Positions 35,030 to 43,182 of a stretch of DNA of 64,000 bases are shown one piece after another. The DNA is taken from NCBI RefSeq assembly GCF_903166585.1, contig NZ_CAESCM010000008.1, forward strand, positions 1 through 64,000, written 5' to 3'. The position numbers and the translations under genes are program-made. Source of the stretch: Pedobacter ghigonis. Its GTDB lineage: Bacteria; Bacteroidota; Bacteroidia; Sphingobacteriales; Sphingobacteriaceae. Positions within the stretch are counted from its first letter, which is position 1. Every line of letters begins with the position of its first letter. A model generated the notes under the pieces. That model ran no database searches, had not been told where the DNA came from, and saw only the letters and a program-made list of their open reading frames with translations.

Positions 35030-35437
35030 CTATTTTATCATTCCGCGAAGATAAAGGACAGCAAAACGATCTTTTATGTTACTTTGAAATACTACGGATT
35101 TATTAACATAGCCAGACATTTTCTCTGTAGGCTTAAAGTTTACCCTAATGATCGCCGTATCTCCAATTGCAACAGCAGTTTTTGACCAAGTAGGGACAGT
35201 GCAACCACAGCTGGCTTGAGCCGATGATATTATCAAGGGCATGCTACCCTTATTTAAAATTTTGAATTCATGGCTTACTGAATCACCTTTAGCTATCGCG
35301 CCAAAACTGAACTTTTGTTCCAAAATCTCAATTTTTGTAAAATTTCCATCTTCCTCCTTTGGTTTCTCTGAAGAATTACATGCCATTGCTGACACAGCAA
35401 CCAAAGTAATCATTATTAATCTTCTAGTTATAAGCAT
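35030..35437 (-). CDS. DUF1573 lipoprotein
   Basis: A 135-residue lipoprotein (signal MLITRRLIMITLVAVSAMAC with lipobox cysteine) with one DUF1573 domain: FSFGAIAKGDS, EFKILNKGSMPLIISSAQASC and ASCGCTVPTW. It starts one base after the stop codon of the upstream bacteriocin-like gene, so translation is coupled, and ends 10 bp before the O-antigen-ligase-like gene. The open frame extends 8 codons upstream into that neighbour, but the close-coupled ATG is preferred. The function of DUF1573 is unknown; its cysteine pair and its repeated occurrence beside cysteine-rich peptides here hint at a binding or folding role. Confidence 0.85.
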   Translation of the reverse strand: MLITRRLIMITLVAVSAMACNSSEKPKEEDGNFTKIEILEQKFSFGAIAKGDSVSHEFKILNKGSMPLIISSAQASCGCTVPTWSKTAVAIGDTAIIRVNFKPTEKMSGYVNKSVVFQSNIKDRFAVLYLRGMIK

Positions 35438-35438
35438 T

Positions 35439-36080
35439 CTACCAATTACAAATGTCTCCATTACACATTAAATCAAACAAAGCACCACAATCTCTATATT
35501 CTGCACAATCGTTTGAAGATGATTTCGTACAGGTGCCCCAGGTAAATCCAGGAGGATAACTACCATTCCATTTTCCGCAGGTATAGCCGGACCCTACAGC
35601 ACAGATGCAACCAGCTGTCTCGCTTCCACTAGTGCTAAGGGCCATAACGGGTTGCTCTTCATAATCTAAAGAAAAGAGAATTTCGTAAATCTCTTTAGAT
35701 GAAAATATTTTTGAAGCTTTTCGGACCCACATAGGAACTACACTATTATGAAATATTTCTTTTTCATCAGATTCTTCGAAAATGCGGGGGACAATGTATC
35801 CATACATTTCCCTGAGCAATTCTAGCTGTGCAGCAGTATAATTAGTTTTGTCCAGTGTCATAGAGAGTTTCGCCTTCCAAAAATCAAATCGCTGTATGTT
35901 AGATAACTGGGAAAAGGCTAGCCTTCGATTGTCATCATTTGTTATTGCTAGGATATCGTGCACTAAAGCAGTCTGTATACCAGTTCGCGTCGTCGCTACC
36001 TGATCATCTGCTTGATGCGACTTTTTACAGCCAAAAGCTAATACCAAAAATGATATTAACAAATAAGATTTAATGTTCAT
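35439..36080 (-). CDS. Fulvocin C-related bacteriocin precursor-like lipoprotein (second of a pair)
   Basis: A 213-residue protein: lipoprotein signal with cysteine 18 (VLAFGC), a helical middle part of ~125 residues, then a ~57-residue C-terminal domain with eight cysteines at 158, 160, 168, 184, 192, 198, 206 and 211. The segment before it, STSGSETAG, looks like a processing site. The C-terminal domain resembles the eight-cysteine bacteriocin fulvocin C of Myxococcus fulvus in its opening CxC pattern and cysteine count (from memory). A release of the domain by a protease is inference. It is 18 bp downstream of a paralogue and coupled to the DUF1573 gene. Confidence 0.78.
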   Translation of the reverse strand: MNIKSYLLISFLVLAFGCKKSHQADDQVATTRTGIQTALVHDILAITNDDNRRLAFSQLSNIQRFDFWKAKLSMTLDKTNYTAAQLELLREMYGYIVPRIFEESDEKEIFHNSVVPMWVRKASKIFSSKEIYEILFSLDYEEQPVMALSTSGSETAGCICAVGSGYTCGKWNGSYPPGFTWGTCTKSSSNDCAEYRDCGALFDLMCNGDICNW

Positions 36081-36098
36081 TATTATTTGATTAAGAGG

Positions 36099-36752
36099 TT
36101 ACATAATTCCAATACATCCGTTGCCGGTGCAACTATCATCGCCCAATGCGCCACATCCGCGACTAAGGGTTATGCAAGTTTCTGCGCCTATGCATGTTCC
36201 AAACTTGGGTGCGTGTGGGGGAATCGGATCTAAACCAAGACAAGTATAACTAGAGCCAATGGCGCAACTGCATCTTGCACTCTCAGTTCCGGTAGTAGTC
36301 AGGCTTGCTGAAGTGTGTGATTCCTCGAAATACTCTGATGTGAAAACATATTCATTAATTTCTTCAACTGAAAAAAGTGACTTCGAATTTTCAATCCATT
36401 TTGGTAACCAGTGTGTCATGAAGATTTGTTTCTGATCACTTTCACGAAACAAGTCAACTGAAAGATTATCTTTAAAGACTACCAAAGCCTTTCTTCGTTC
36501 ACTTCCTGACTCTAAGTTAGCGACTATTTTAGACATTTTTGACAACCAGTACCTATACCTATCTTCATTCGATAACGTCGAATAAGCTAGTAAACGATCT
36601 TCACTGCTCGATAGTCTAGATACATTATCAAATATTGTTTCGCTTATTGTACCAACATCATTGGCCTTACTGAATTCTGGAGAGAACTCTGTGCTTCTTT
36701 TGTTGCATGCGAACAGAAGCAGAATGCTTAAGTAAATTGAGAGCTTTTTCAT
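36099..36752 (-). CDS. Fulvocin C-related bacteriocin precursor-like lipoprotein (first of a pair)
   Basis: A 217-residue paralogue of the next gene: lipoprotein signal MKKLSIYLSILLLFAC, helical middle part with matching blocks (DRLLAYSTLSNEDRYRYWL versus NRRLAFSQLSNIQRFDFWK), the pre-domain TTTGTESAR and a C-terminal domain with eight cysteines at 161, 163, 171, 187, 193, 200, 208 and 213. Cysteine spacing follows its paralogue except at two gaps (x7/x5 and x5/x6). It is the first gene of the minus-strand operon. ATG 36752 gives a standard lipoprotein signal; the open frame extends 20 codons further. A weak TAnnTTTA box precedes it. Confidence 0.78.
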   Translation of the reverse strand: MKKLSIYLSILLLFACNKRSTEFSPEFSKANDVGTISETIFDNVSRLSSSEDRLLAYSTLSNEDRYRYWLSKMSKIVANLESGSERRKALVVFKDNLSVDLFRESDQKQIFMTHWLPKWIENSKSLFSVEEINEYVFTSEYFEESHTSASLTTTGTESARCSCAIGSSYTCLGLDPIPPHAPKFGTCIGAETCITLSRGCGALGDDSCTGNGCIGIM

Positions 36753-37003
36753 AATTATTTTAAAGGTATAAAAAAAAATATAATTACCGTTAGAAGATAC
36801 CAGGAAATTCAAAATATTTTCGATCGCCTAAAAATTACAGTAATTTTGGTCTATTTAGTCAATTGCCTAAGTAACAACTATATCGTCCAGAAATGAGATA
36901 ACGTTTTGATATTATAAGGCGGGATACTAAAACTTATTCGCTCAAAATACGCACTTATCGACGAAAATTTCTACTTTTATTTTTTTAACATTATCGAGTT
37001 ATT

Positions 37004-38554
37004 TTGAAAACATGCTCTAGACTTAATTCATTCCACAGAAATTCTTTTCATGGCATAATTAGCATTAAAGCTATACTCATATCATTCAACATTTGCATAG
37101 CAATATCTTTCAACTCATGTAATAAGGCTGATAACATTAAGCATATTAAAGTTCTTAGTCATTTCGAAAATGACTCTTTAAAGCTGTCATGTGCCAGATT
37201 TCTTATAAAAAACTTATCGTATCATCAATCGGTGAAGATAAAATACTTGGCGCAAGATGAAAATGATTTAACCAATCTAGTCAGCACATATAAGGGTAAA
37301 CTTGGCGCCCAGGAGGTCTTGGACAGTCTAGGTGCACATCCAGTATTGGAAATGATTTCCGATTCTTCTCAAGTAACAGATAGTATGCTTATTGAAAATG
37401 TCAATGCGGCCATCGAATCTTATAAGTTTTGGAAGAATTTTAAAAAAAAGGATTTCCCGTTTTCATATTTTTTAAATTATGTATTGCCATACCGCGTTGG
37501 TCTTGAGGAAATCAACGATTGGAGGTCCTATTTTAGGATTCGTTATTCCAATTACTTATCAACCTTTGCAATGCGGGAATTATCAACCAAGCAAATTTAT
37601 AAAATTATAAATGATGAATTGACAGGAACTAGTCAATATGTGATGATCAGAAAACCCCATTTAAATAAGCCAGCGATTAATCAAACAGCTAGTCAGATAA
37701 TAAAAACCAGGGTTCCATTCGATTGTGAAGATTATGCCATTAGATCCATGTATGTTTTTCGATCAATGGGGATTCCTACGGCATATGAGAAAATCCCATT
37801 ATGGGGGAAATTTAATTACGGTCATGCCCAGGAAGCAATTTTATTCGAAAATAACAAATTCTATCCTGTATTTGCAGGAGATACAGTTCCATTTAAATAT
37901 CAGATAGCAAAGATGTATCGGAGAACATTTGAACATGTGGTAAGTCCTCTGGATCAAATTATCGAATCTGGTGAAAAAAAGCAAGATATCCCAGAATATT
38001 TTAACTTTTCAAATTTTATTGATATTACCAATGAGCGAACCCCAGTGAGTAACATAAGGTGCAAACTGAGGAGTTCCCAGTTCAATGTACTATACTTATG
38101 TGTTTATAATGATGGACAATGGAGACCTTTAGCTTGGTCAAAACTGGATGCATCCACTCAAAGTGTAACTTTTTTGAATATGGGCAGAAAGATTTTATAT
38201 CATCTCGCTAGTTTTAAAGATGGAAGATTAAATTTAATAGATGGGCCATTTTTGCTAAACACAGAAGGTGCAACATCATACTTGGTCAAAACTAAATTGC
38301 CAAACACTTCCTTCACTTTTTTTGAATCCGACAGAAATGAGGTGATAAAACCAAAAGCAACCTATACTTTATTCTATTGGGACAGGATAAAGCAAAATTG
38401 GATTGCGATCGAGACAAAAAGGGCTATATCTAGCTCATTGATTTTTAATAACGTGCCAGTTAATATATTATTAAAATTAGAAGCCGAAAATCCAATCTTG
38501 AGCAGTAATGTAAGGCCTTTCGTGATTGAAGACAATCAGCAAATTTGGTGGTAG
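37004..38554 (+). CDS. Transglutaminase-fold lipoprotein with intact catalytic triad
   Basis: A ~516-residue exported protein. A lipobox-like ISFNSC (cysteine 39) follows a hydrophobic stretch. The middle holds a transglutaminase-like domain: C241 in VPFDCEDYAIRSMYVFRSMG, H274 in NYGHAQEAIL and D293 in FYPVFAGD, the order and spacing of the Cys-His-Asp triad. Residues about 345-515 form beta-rich domains without recognised family. The start is uncertain: no ATG lies near the signal sequence, and the frame opens with TTG at 37004. The protein could cross-link or hydrolyse peptides or isopeptide bonds. A diverged paralogue lies at 40273, and it is divergently placed from the bacteriocin-like operon. 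Confidence 0.75.
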   Translation: MKTCSRLNSFHRNSFHGIISIKAILISFNICIAISFNSCNKADNIKHIKVLSHFENDSLKLSCARFLIKNLSYHQSVKIKYLAQDENDLTNLVSTYKGKLGAQEVLDSLGAHPVLEMISDSSQVTDSMLIENVNAAIESYKFWKNFKKKDFPFSYFLNYVLPYRVGLEEINDWRSYFRIRYSNYLSTFAMRELSTKQIYKIINDELTGTSQYVMIRKPHLNKPAINQTASQIIKTRVPFDCEDYAIRSMYVFRSMGIPTAYEKIPLWGKFNYGHAQEAILFENNKFYPVFAGDTVPFKYQIAKMYRRTFEHVVSPLDQIIESGEKKQDIPEYFNFSNFIDITNERTPVSNIRCKLRSSQFNVLYLCVYNDGQWRPLAWSKLDASTQSVTFLNMGRKILYHLASFKDGRLNLIDGPFLLNTEGATSYLVKTKLPNTSFTFFESDRNEVIKPKATYTLFYWDRIKQNWIAIETKRAISSSLIFNNVPVNILLKLEAENPILSSNVRPFVIEDNQQIWW

Positions 38555-38822
38555 GGGAAAGTCGCTTCAGTAGACCTCCTGGTATTTATACTGAAGATAT
38601 TTTTTTTTGAATGGTTAAAGTTTTATGAATCATTCTAAAATCATTGATCTTATCGAGAAGCAACTGTACCGTCTTTGTAAAGCCAAACGAAATTTAATTA
38701 CGTGAGGTAGTTATCAAATGGAGTTGTTGGTAGTTGTGAAAGTTGCTTAGTGTCAGAGGTAAATTATAAATGTCTAAAGCAGTTTTTAACCACTTTAGAC
38801 ATTTGACTTAGCCTCCCTATCT

Positions 38823-39008
38823 CTAAGGTTTGGGAACGCACTGTGAATAATTTGCATTTACAAATTTACAATAGGCACCATCTACACATGTAGTTGCACC
38901 GGTCCAAGTTGATCCTCCACATTGGGCCCAAAGTGGTTGACGAACAGTTCTCGCAGTAGAAACGAGGCCTATTACTAAAATGATTAAAAATGTGAACGTT
39001 TTTTTCAT
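38823..39008 (-). CDS. Secreted 61-residue peptide with a fungal-type cellulose-binding module (CBM1-like)
   Basis: A signal peptide (1-20) is followed by a ~36-residue CBM1-like domain. Cysteines 30, 41, 47 and 57 have spacing 11, 6 and 10, identical to the CBM1 of Trichoderma cellobiohydrolase I (8, 19, 25, 35). W27, Q29, N51, Y54 and Q56 occupy the positions of Y5, Q7, N29, Y32 and Q34 that form the cellulose-binding face; only Y31 is replaced (N53). CBM1 is almost confined to fungi, where it is attached to enzymes; here it stands alone. The gene is 18 bp downstream of the thioredoxin-like/DUF1573 gene. Cellulose or chitin binding is inferred from the residues. Confidence 0.82.
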   Translation of the reverse strand: MKKTFTFLIILVIGLVSTARTVRQPLWAQCGGSTWTGATTCVDGAYCKFVNANYSQCVPKP

Positions 39009-39026
39009 AAAAATTAATTATATATG

Positions 39027-40118
39027 TTAATGGACAATTCCTTTAATTTGATAGATTTTCATCGGTTGAGTTATGGAGTTAGTATGAACATAAATATCCT
39101 TAATAAACTCGCCAGTTTGGTAGGGTATAAACGTCCCATATACTACTTTTTTCCCGCCAATGTTGATTATGTCTTTAGACCAATTCAATTTTAGACAGTC
39201 ACAAGGGTGGTTTACCGATTCAATAAATATCGAATGTTTAGATACATTCGATATTTCAAATTGAAACTTATACGCTTGACCTTTCTTAAGTTTTCCCAAG
39301 TCTTTTCGTTTTTCTGAAAACTCGAAATCACTATATTCATCCTCAGCAGCAAAATCAATTGTTGACTTTGAATCTTCTATTTTCATGTAACCTTCCACGT
39401 CTTCATAAAGAAAATAGTCTGAACTAGTTGCTTTGTAATGTTTTAATAATTTCCGACTATGGGTCGAAGATATTTTGGGTGAAATCTCATTAAAAAGGCG
39501 AACATTATAAGGATAAGGTGCAATTTTTAGCGAACTATCCACCAATCTAACGGCAGATTCGACTTCAGATTTTTTTCTACTAGAGGACATAATCTTTGCC
39601 TTAAGCACTAAAGTTATAAGGCGCTTGTATGCTTTGGTATCTATATTAAGACCGAAAAGTTCAGTAAATACATTCTCATCTATGGTTATTCTATTCAAAT
39701 CTTGAATATCGTATGTTTTTGTATTAGGAAACCCGAAAGCTATCAGTTGACCATCAGATTGAAAAAAAAATGGAAATGGATACGATGGAACTTTAAGCAA
39801 GGCAGCTGTTTCGCGATCTATGGGGTTTCTGACATTTACCTTATAGCATATAAATTCACTTTGCAGACGATTGACTGTTGCTTGTTGAGTATTTAAAAAA
39901 TCTTCGAATTGTATGCACTTGTCGCATAAACTATCTGACACCAAAATAAAAACCTTCTTCTTATCCTTGACCGCTTTCTTAAAGATAACAGCTAAATCTC
40001 CTTTATTAAACTTAATATGATTGTTAGTACAACTGAGAGAAAACATACAAATGCAGAACAAAAGCCAGACTTTGATATAAGCCTTCCTGTCGAAAAGAAT
40101 AGACTGAGAGAGTTTCAT
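39027..40118 (-). CDS. Lipoprotein with thioredoxin-like and DUF1573-like domains
   Basis: A 363-residue lipoprotein (lipobox FSLSC, cysteine 30). Residues about 40-150 look thioredoxin-like with a CDKC motif (C65, C68) in VSDSLCDKCIQFEDFL, followed by VPSYPFPFFF as the cis-proline region. After a helical linker, the C-terminal ~100 residues form a DUF1573-like domain with an HPCDCLKLNW cysteine pair. The arrangement suggests a thiol-disulfide enzyme with a binding domain, acting outside the cytoplasm. It is directly upstream of the CBM1-like peptide, which needs two disulfides, so folding of that peptide is the obvious candidate role. It faces away from the second transglutaminase-like gene. 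Confidence 0.78.
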   Translation of the reverse strand: MKLSQSILFDRKAYIKVWLLFCICMFSLSCTNNHIKFNKGDLAVIFKKAVKDKKKVFILVSDSLCDKCIQFEDFLNTQQATVNRLQSEFICYKVNVRNPIDRETAALLKVPSYPFPFFFQSDGQLIAFGFPNTKTYDIQDLNRITIDENVFTELFGLNIDTKAYKRLITLVLKAKIMSSSRKKSEVESAVRLVDSSLKIAPYPYNVRLFNEISPKISSTHSRKLLKHYKATSSDYFLYEDVEGYMKIEDSKSTIDFAAEDEYSDFEFSEKRKDLGKLKKGQAYKFQFEISNVSKHSIFIESVNHPCDCLKLNWSKDIINIGGKKVVYGTFIPYQTGEFIKDIYVHTNSITQPMKIYQIKGIVH

Positions 40119-40272
40119 TAATTAAAGTTAACATTTTATATTAACAAACTCTAACTAAAATTATACTTTTACAAAACAGTAGATGATTACTTATTTTCAC
40201 AGCAAATAACTAGAATTATAGTTGAAGTCCCGTTTTCTAGTTCGAATACAGAGGTGGGCATATAAAATCCTA

Positions 40273-41559
40273 ATGAGCATAAATTTTAGAATGATTTTTA
40301 TACGCAATTTATTGTGGTTCTTGTTTTCCATACATTTAATCATTTTGCCTAGCTGCAAGCCGATCCACAAGGATTTTTCATATTTATTGGCTCAGACGAA
40401 TAATAATAAAGAAGAGATTAATAGTTTTCTGGTTTTTTATTCTCAACAGCGCGATTCAGATGCGATGCACTTGTGTGAATTTTTTTTGAAGGCGTTGCCT
40501 TATCAATACCGTCTTAAATACAATATTGTTAAATCTTCTGGATTAAAATACAGCATCATCAATCCAATAACTGTAGATTCCATGGAAACTCTCTCTCACA
40601 CTTCAGGACAGCGATTAGTTATTGATACGCTTTTTGATATCAATACTATAAAAGCACAATTTTTGATCAGGCATGTGAATGGTCTTTTAAAAATGAGGAA
40701 GAACTATGCCTGGATTAATAAAGTATCAATTGAAGATTTTTGCAATTATGTAGCGCCTTATCAAGTAAATAATGAAACTCCGTACGGGTATCAATCCTTT
40801 TACCGACAGAGATACCTGCCCTTCATTAGTGACGTCTTAATGAAAGATTTGGATACACTTTCCGTATTAGAGAACTATATATCACCAATGTTTGAGGTAT
40901 TAGATTTAGAGCATCGCCACGTTGACTTTTCTTCCTCATTAGATTTACGAAAACTTCGTCATGTTGATGAAGGATATTCAGATTTAGAGGATATATCTAT
41001 GACACACGTGCATGCTTTAAGAAGCATTGGAGTGCCAAGCACATACGAATTTACGCCGACTTTGGATGGCTCAAGTATTGGAAGAACTTTAGTGTCGACC
41101 TTCAATATTGCTACGCGATCATTTAAAAGTGATTTGTATGCCAATTTGTACAAATTTAGGGTATGCAAATTTTACCGTAATGTTTTTGACCAGAAATTAG
41201 CAATAAATCCATATAAAGAGCTATATGATTATGGGGTGGCAACGAGAGACATACCTTTTACATTAAATCTACCTAAGATGGTCGATATAACACCAGAAAG
41301 AACCATAAGTTACGATATACAGCTTGTTATCGGGAAAAAACTCTCAAATTCTAAAGCACTCTACCTAGCAACAATGACTGACAAAGGTTGGAAGATAGTT
41401 TCTTGGAGTAAGGTTAATAAAACATCTCTAGCGGTTGTATTTAAAAACATGGGGGCAAACGTTCATTATCGATTGGCAAGCTATAGTAATGGCAGTGCCT
41501 TTTTTCAAGGAAAGCCATTTTTGCTTGATGAATTTGGTAATTGCAAGGTTATTGAGTAG
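40273..41559 (+). CDS. Transglutaminase-fold lipoprotein lacking the catalytic cysteine (pseudo-enzyme)
   Basis: A 428-residue paralogue of the lipoprotein at 37004, with lipobox LPSC (cysteine 28). Corresponding blocks include ISMTHVHALRSIGVPSTYEF against YAIRSMYVFRSMGIPTAYEK, MVDITPERT against FIDITNERT, and a similar C-terminal FLLDEFG against FLLNTEG. At the catalytic position the DCED of the paralogue is DLED (L238), and the GH motif is also lost, so it should be inactive. It may bind the same substrate as a partner or regulator. The upstream in-frame TTG at 40222 was rejected because ATG 40273 leaves a normal lipoprotein signal. Confidence 0.72.
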   Translation: MSINFRMIFIRNLLWFLFSIHLIILPSCKPIHKDFSYLLAQTNNNKEEINSFLVFYSQQRDSDAMHLCEFFLKALPYQYRLKYNIVKSSGLKYSIINPITVDSMETLSHTSGQRLVIDTLFDINTIKAQFLIRHVNGLLKMRKNYAWINKVSIEDFCNYVAPYQVNNETPYGYQSFYRQRYLPFISDVLMKDLDTLSVLENYISPMFEVLDLEHRHVDFSSSLDLRKLRHVDEGYSDLEDISMTHVHALRSIGVPSTYEFTPTLDGSSIGRTLVSTFNIATRSFKSDLYANLYKFRVCKFYRNVFDQKLAINPYKELYDYGVATRDIPFTLNLPKMVDITPERTISYDIQLVIGKKLSNSKALYLATMTDKGWKIVSWSKVNKTSLAVVFKNMGANVHYRLASYSNGSAFFQGKPFLLDEFGNCKVIE

Positions 41560-41856
41560 AAGTTAAAAACTCCTGCAGGAGCGTTTTATGTAGTACATAA
41601 GCGAACTTACGACATTTACGATAACAAGACAACGAGAACTAACCAATACCAATACGAACCACTAGATTATTGGTATGAGTATATGTATTTCTTCCATTTA
41701 CCATAGCCCTAATATATGGCTTTTCCCCAATATTTGGTAGAAATAAGATTTAGATTAAGGAGTGCGAAAGCAAGCTCATTTAACTTAATCAGTTTTGCTT
41801 AATATTGGAAGCAAAAAATTAAGATCCACAATTTCACAGCTAATGACATATCACAA
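41560..41856. other. Intergenic stretch in the island
   Basis: An A/T-rich gap of 297 bp between the second transglutaminase-like gene and a small peptide gene. No gene, terminator or repeat with confident features is seen. Confidence 0.4.
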
Positions 41857-42048
41857 ATGATGAAGAAAACCCTAACATCATTAATTTCCATATTACTGTT
41901 AACGGTCCAAATATTGTATGCTCAACAAGTCGAATCTGGTAAACATTCACTGAAAGCACTTTTTATGTGCAAATGGACCAGCGATTATTCAATTATGCTG
42001 GGTAGAAAAGTTCCCAATAAAGATACCCTTACTGGAATTACCAATTAA
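41857..42048 (+). CDS. Small secreted hypothetical peptide, probably truncated
   Basis: 63 codons beginning with a signal peptide (MMKKTLTSLISILLLTVQ, cleavage after LYAQ). The mature part of ~40 residues has one cysteine and no recognised family. Its stop codon coincides with the left edge of an inverted-repeat element at 42049, so the gene may have been cut short by an insertion. Other small secreted peptides in the island make it worth recording. Confidence 0.4.
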   Translation: MMKKTLTSLISILLLTVQILYAQQVESGKHSLKALFMCKWTSDYSIMLGRKVPNKDTLTGITN

Positions 42049-42142
42049 TTTACCCCCACCTGACCAATTTTTAATTGCTTGTAAGTATGTTGAATACAAA
42101 CCTGTTATAATAAAACTATTTTTGGTCAGGTGGGGTCAATTG
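42049..42142. mobile_element. Short inverted-repeat element (MITE-like, IS21-type ends)
   Basis: CCCCACCTGACCAA-like left end at about 42055 and its complement TTGGTCAGGTGGGG at 42123-42136, followed by TCAATTGACA, form a ~95-bp palindromic element with a ~50-bp A/T-rich middle. The right end read inward, TGTCAATTGACCCCACCTG, resembles terminal repeats of IS21-family elements in Bacteroidota (from memory). No transposase is inside, so it is a non-autonomous or collapsed copy. Confidence 0.55.
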
Positions 42143-42593
42143 ACATCGGTTTATCCACCCTAAGCGCTAAGCTACTGAAAATGAGCAAAAATAATTTACA
42201 AGGCTTTAGCAAATGCGAACAAAATAGCAAAGTTAGCATAGCAGAAGACTTTTATTGCTCAGCTAAAGCTGCACAGCAACCTATTATGCCAGTGTTTATT
42301 ATACTTTTTCATACACGAACTTTCCTCCCCGTTTTAAAACGAAAGTGAGCTGACCTGGCCAGCTTGATCTCTATTGAAGGTTACCTTCCGATGCTCTTTG
42401 TGATTGTCCAATATCCAGCTTTTTGGTTAACGCTATTTTTTTGAGAATAGCCGTATCAAGTTTCTATTTTGCCAGTATTCCAACAGAAGTTAAGATATGG
42501 ATGTAGGTTTGCCGTTGAGAAACCAAAGCATCGGCCAGGATCAGAGGATCGACCTTGTCCGGATAGGCATCGGTAAACAGGGAGGAAACAACA
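42143..42593. other. Stretch with gene remnants inside the island
   Basis: No convincing complete gene. On the minus strand, about 42470-42605, a frame of some 40 codons reads SSLFTDAYPDKVDPLILADA and onward to a stop; it looks like the tail of a real protein but I do not recognise it. Probably mobile-element debris. Confidence 0.35.
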
Positions 42594-42875
42594 ATGTTAC
42601 GTACGGATTACCACAGTAAACTTAATAGTTACCTCAAACCTTTCGGCCTTGTCTACGATGGGCACCATAGCAAAAAGATTTCAAAAGAAATCTATGAAGT
42701 TCTCTTCGAAACCGTCAAAACCGATAAAAATGGAAAACCGGTAAGCAGATGTGACATTGCCACAATTAGGGCACAGCGCATTTATGATACAAAAGAAGAA
42801 CCACGAAACCCTGGGAATGAGGAATCTTCTACTACAGTCCATCTCCTGGTGGAAGAACTTCTTAGACTAAAATAA
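42594..42875 (+). CDS. Hypothetical protein, possibly a fragment
   Basis: 93 codons encoding a soluble, charged protein (KISKEIYEVLFETVKTDKNG in the middle, a helical end HLLVEELLRLK). No family is recognised. It lies near the right end of the island among debris, so it may be a remnant of a larger gene. Confidence 0.35.
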   Translation: MLRTDYHSKLNSYLKPFGLVYDGHHSKKISKEIYEVLFETVKTDKNGKPVSRCDIATIRAQRIYDTKEEPRNPGNEESSTTVHLLVEELLRLK

Positions 42876-43182
42876 GCCCTTCCATTCTAAGATTACGCGC
42901 TGCGTCAATTGTTTAGAAGTTGACTCTTTGAAATTGCAAACAAATTTATTCGATCCTGAACTAACTGCGGACGGCAAAAAATCCAGTTTAACAACCCTGA
43001 TTCGGTTTACGGTTTCAGATGTCTACATAGAATCAATTTCCTCCTTATTTTTGAAAATTTTAAATCATTTTACTATCTTTAAAAATAGGAATTTGCACTT
43101 AAAATAAATAGAGGTGAGCATTTGGTGCCTCAAGGCATAAATAGAATTACAACTCACTGATTTACAGATATATAAACCGTTA
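42876..43182. other. Right end of the island, no gene seen
   Basis: A/T-rich non-coding DNA before the right att repeat. It includes a GAGGTGAGC word near 43112 that echoes GAGGTGAGTC near 31301 at the left end, which may be part of recombinase arm sites. No gene is seen. Confidence 0.35.

Noticed and set aside
42130..42348. Plus-strand 72-codon frame starting inside the inverted-repeat element
   Set aside because: It begins in the mobile-element end and has no family resemblance or plausible start; treated as debris.
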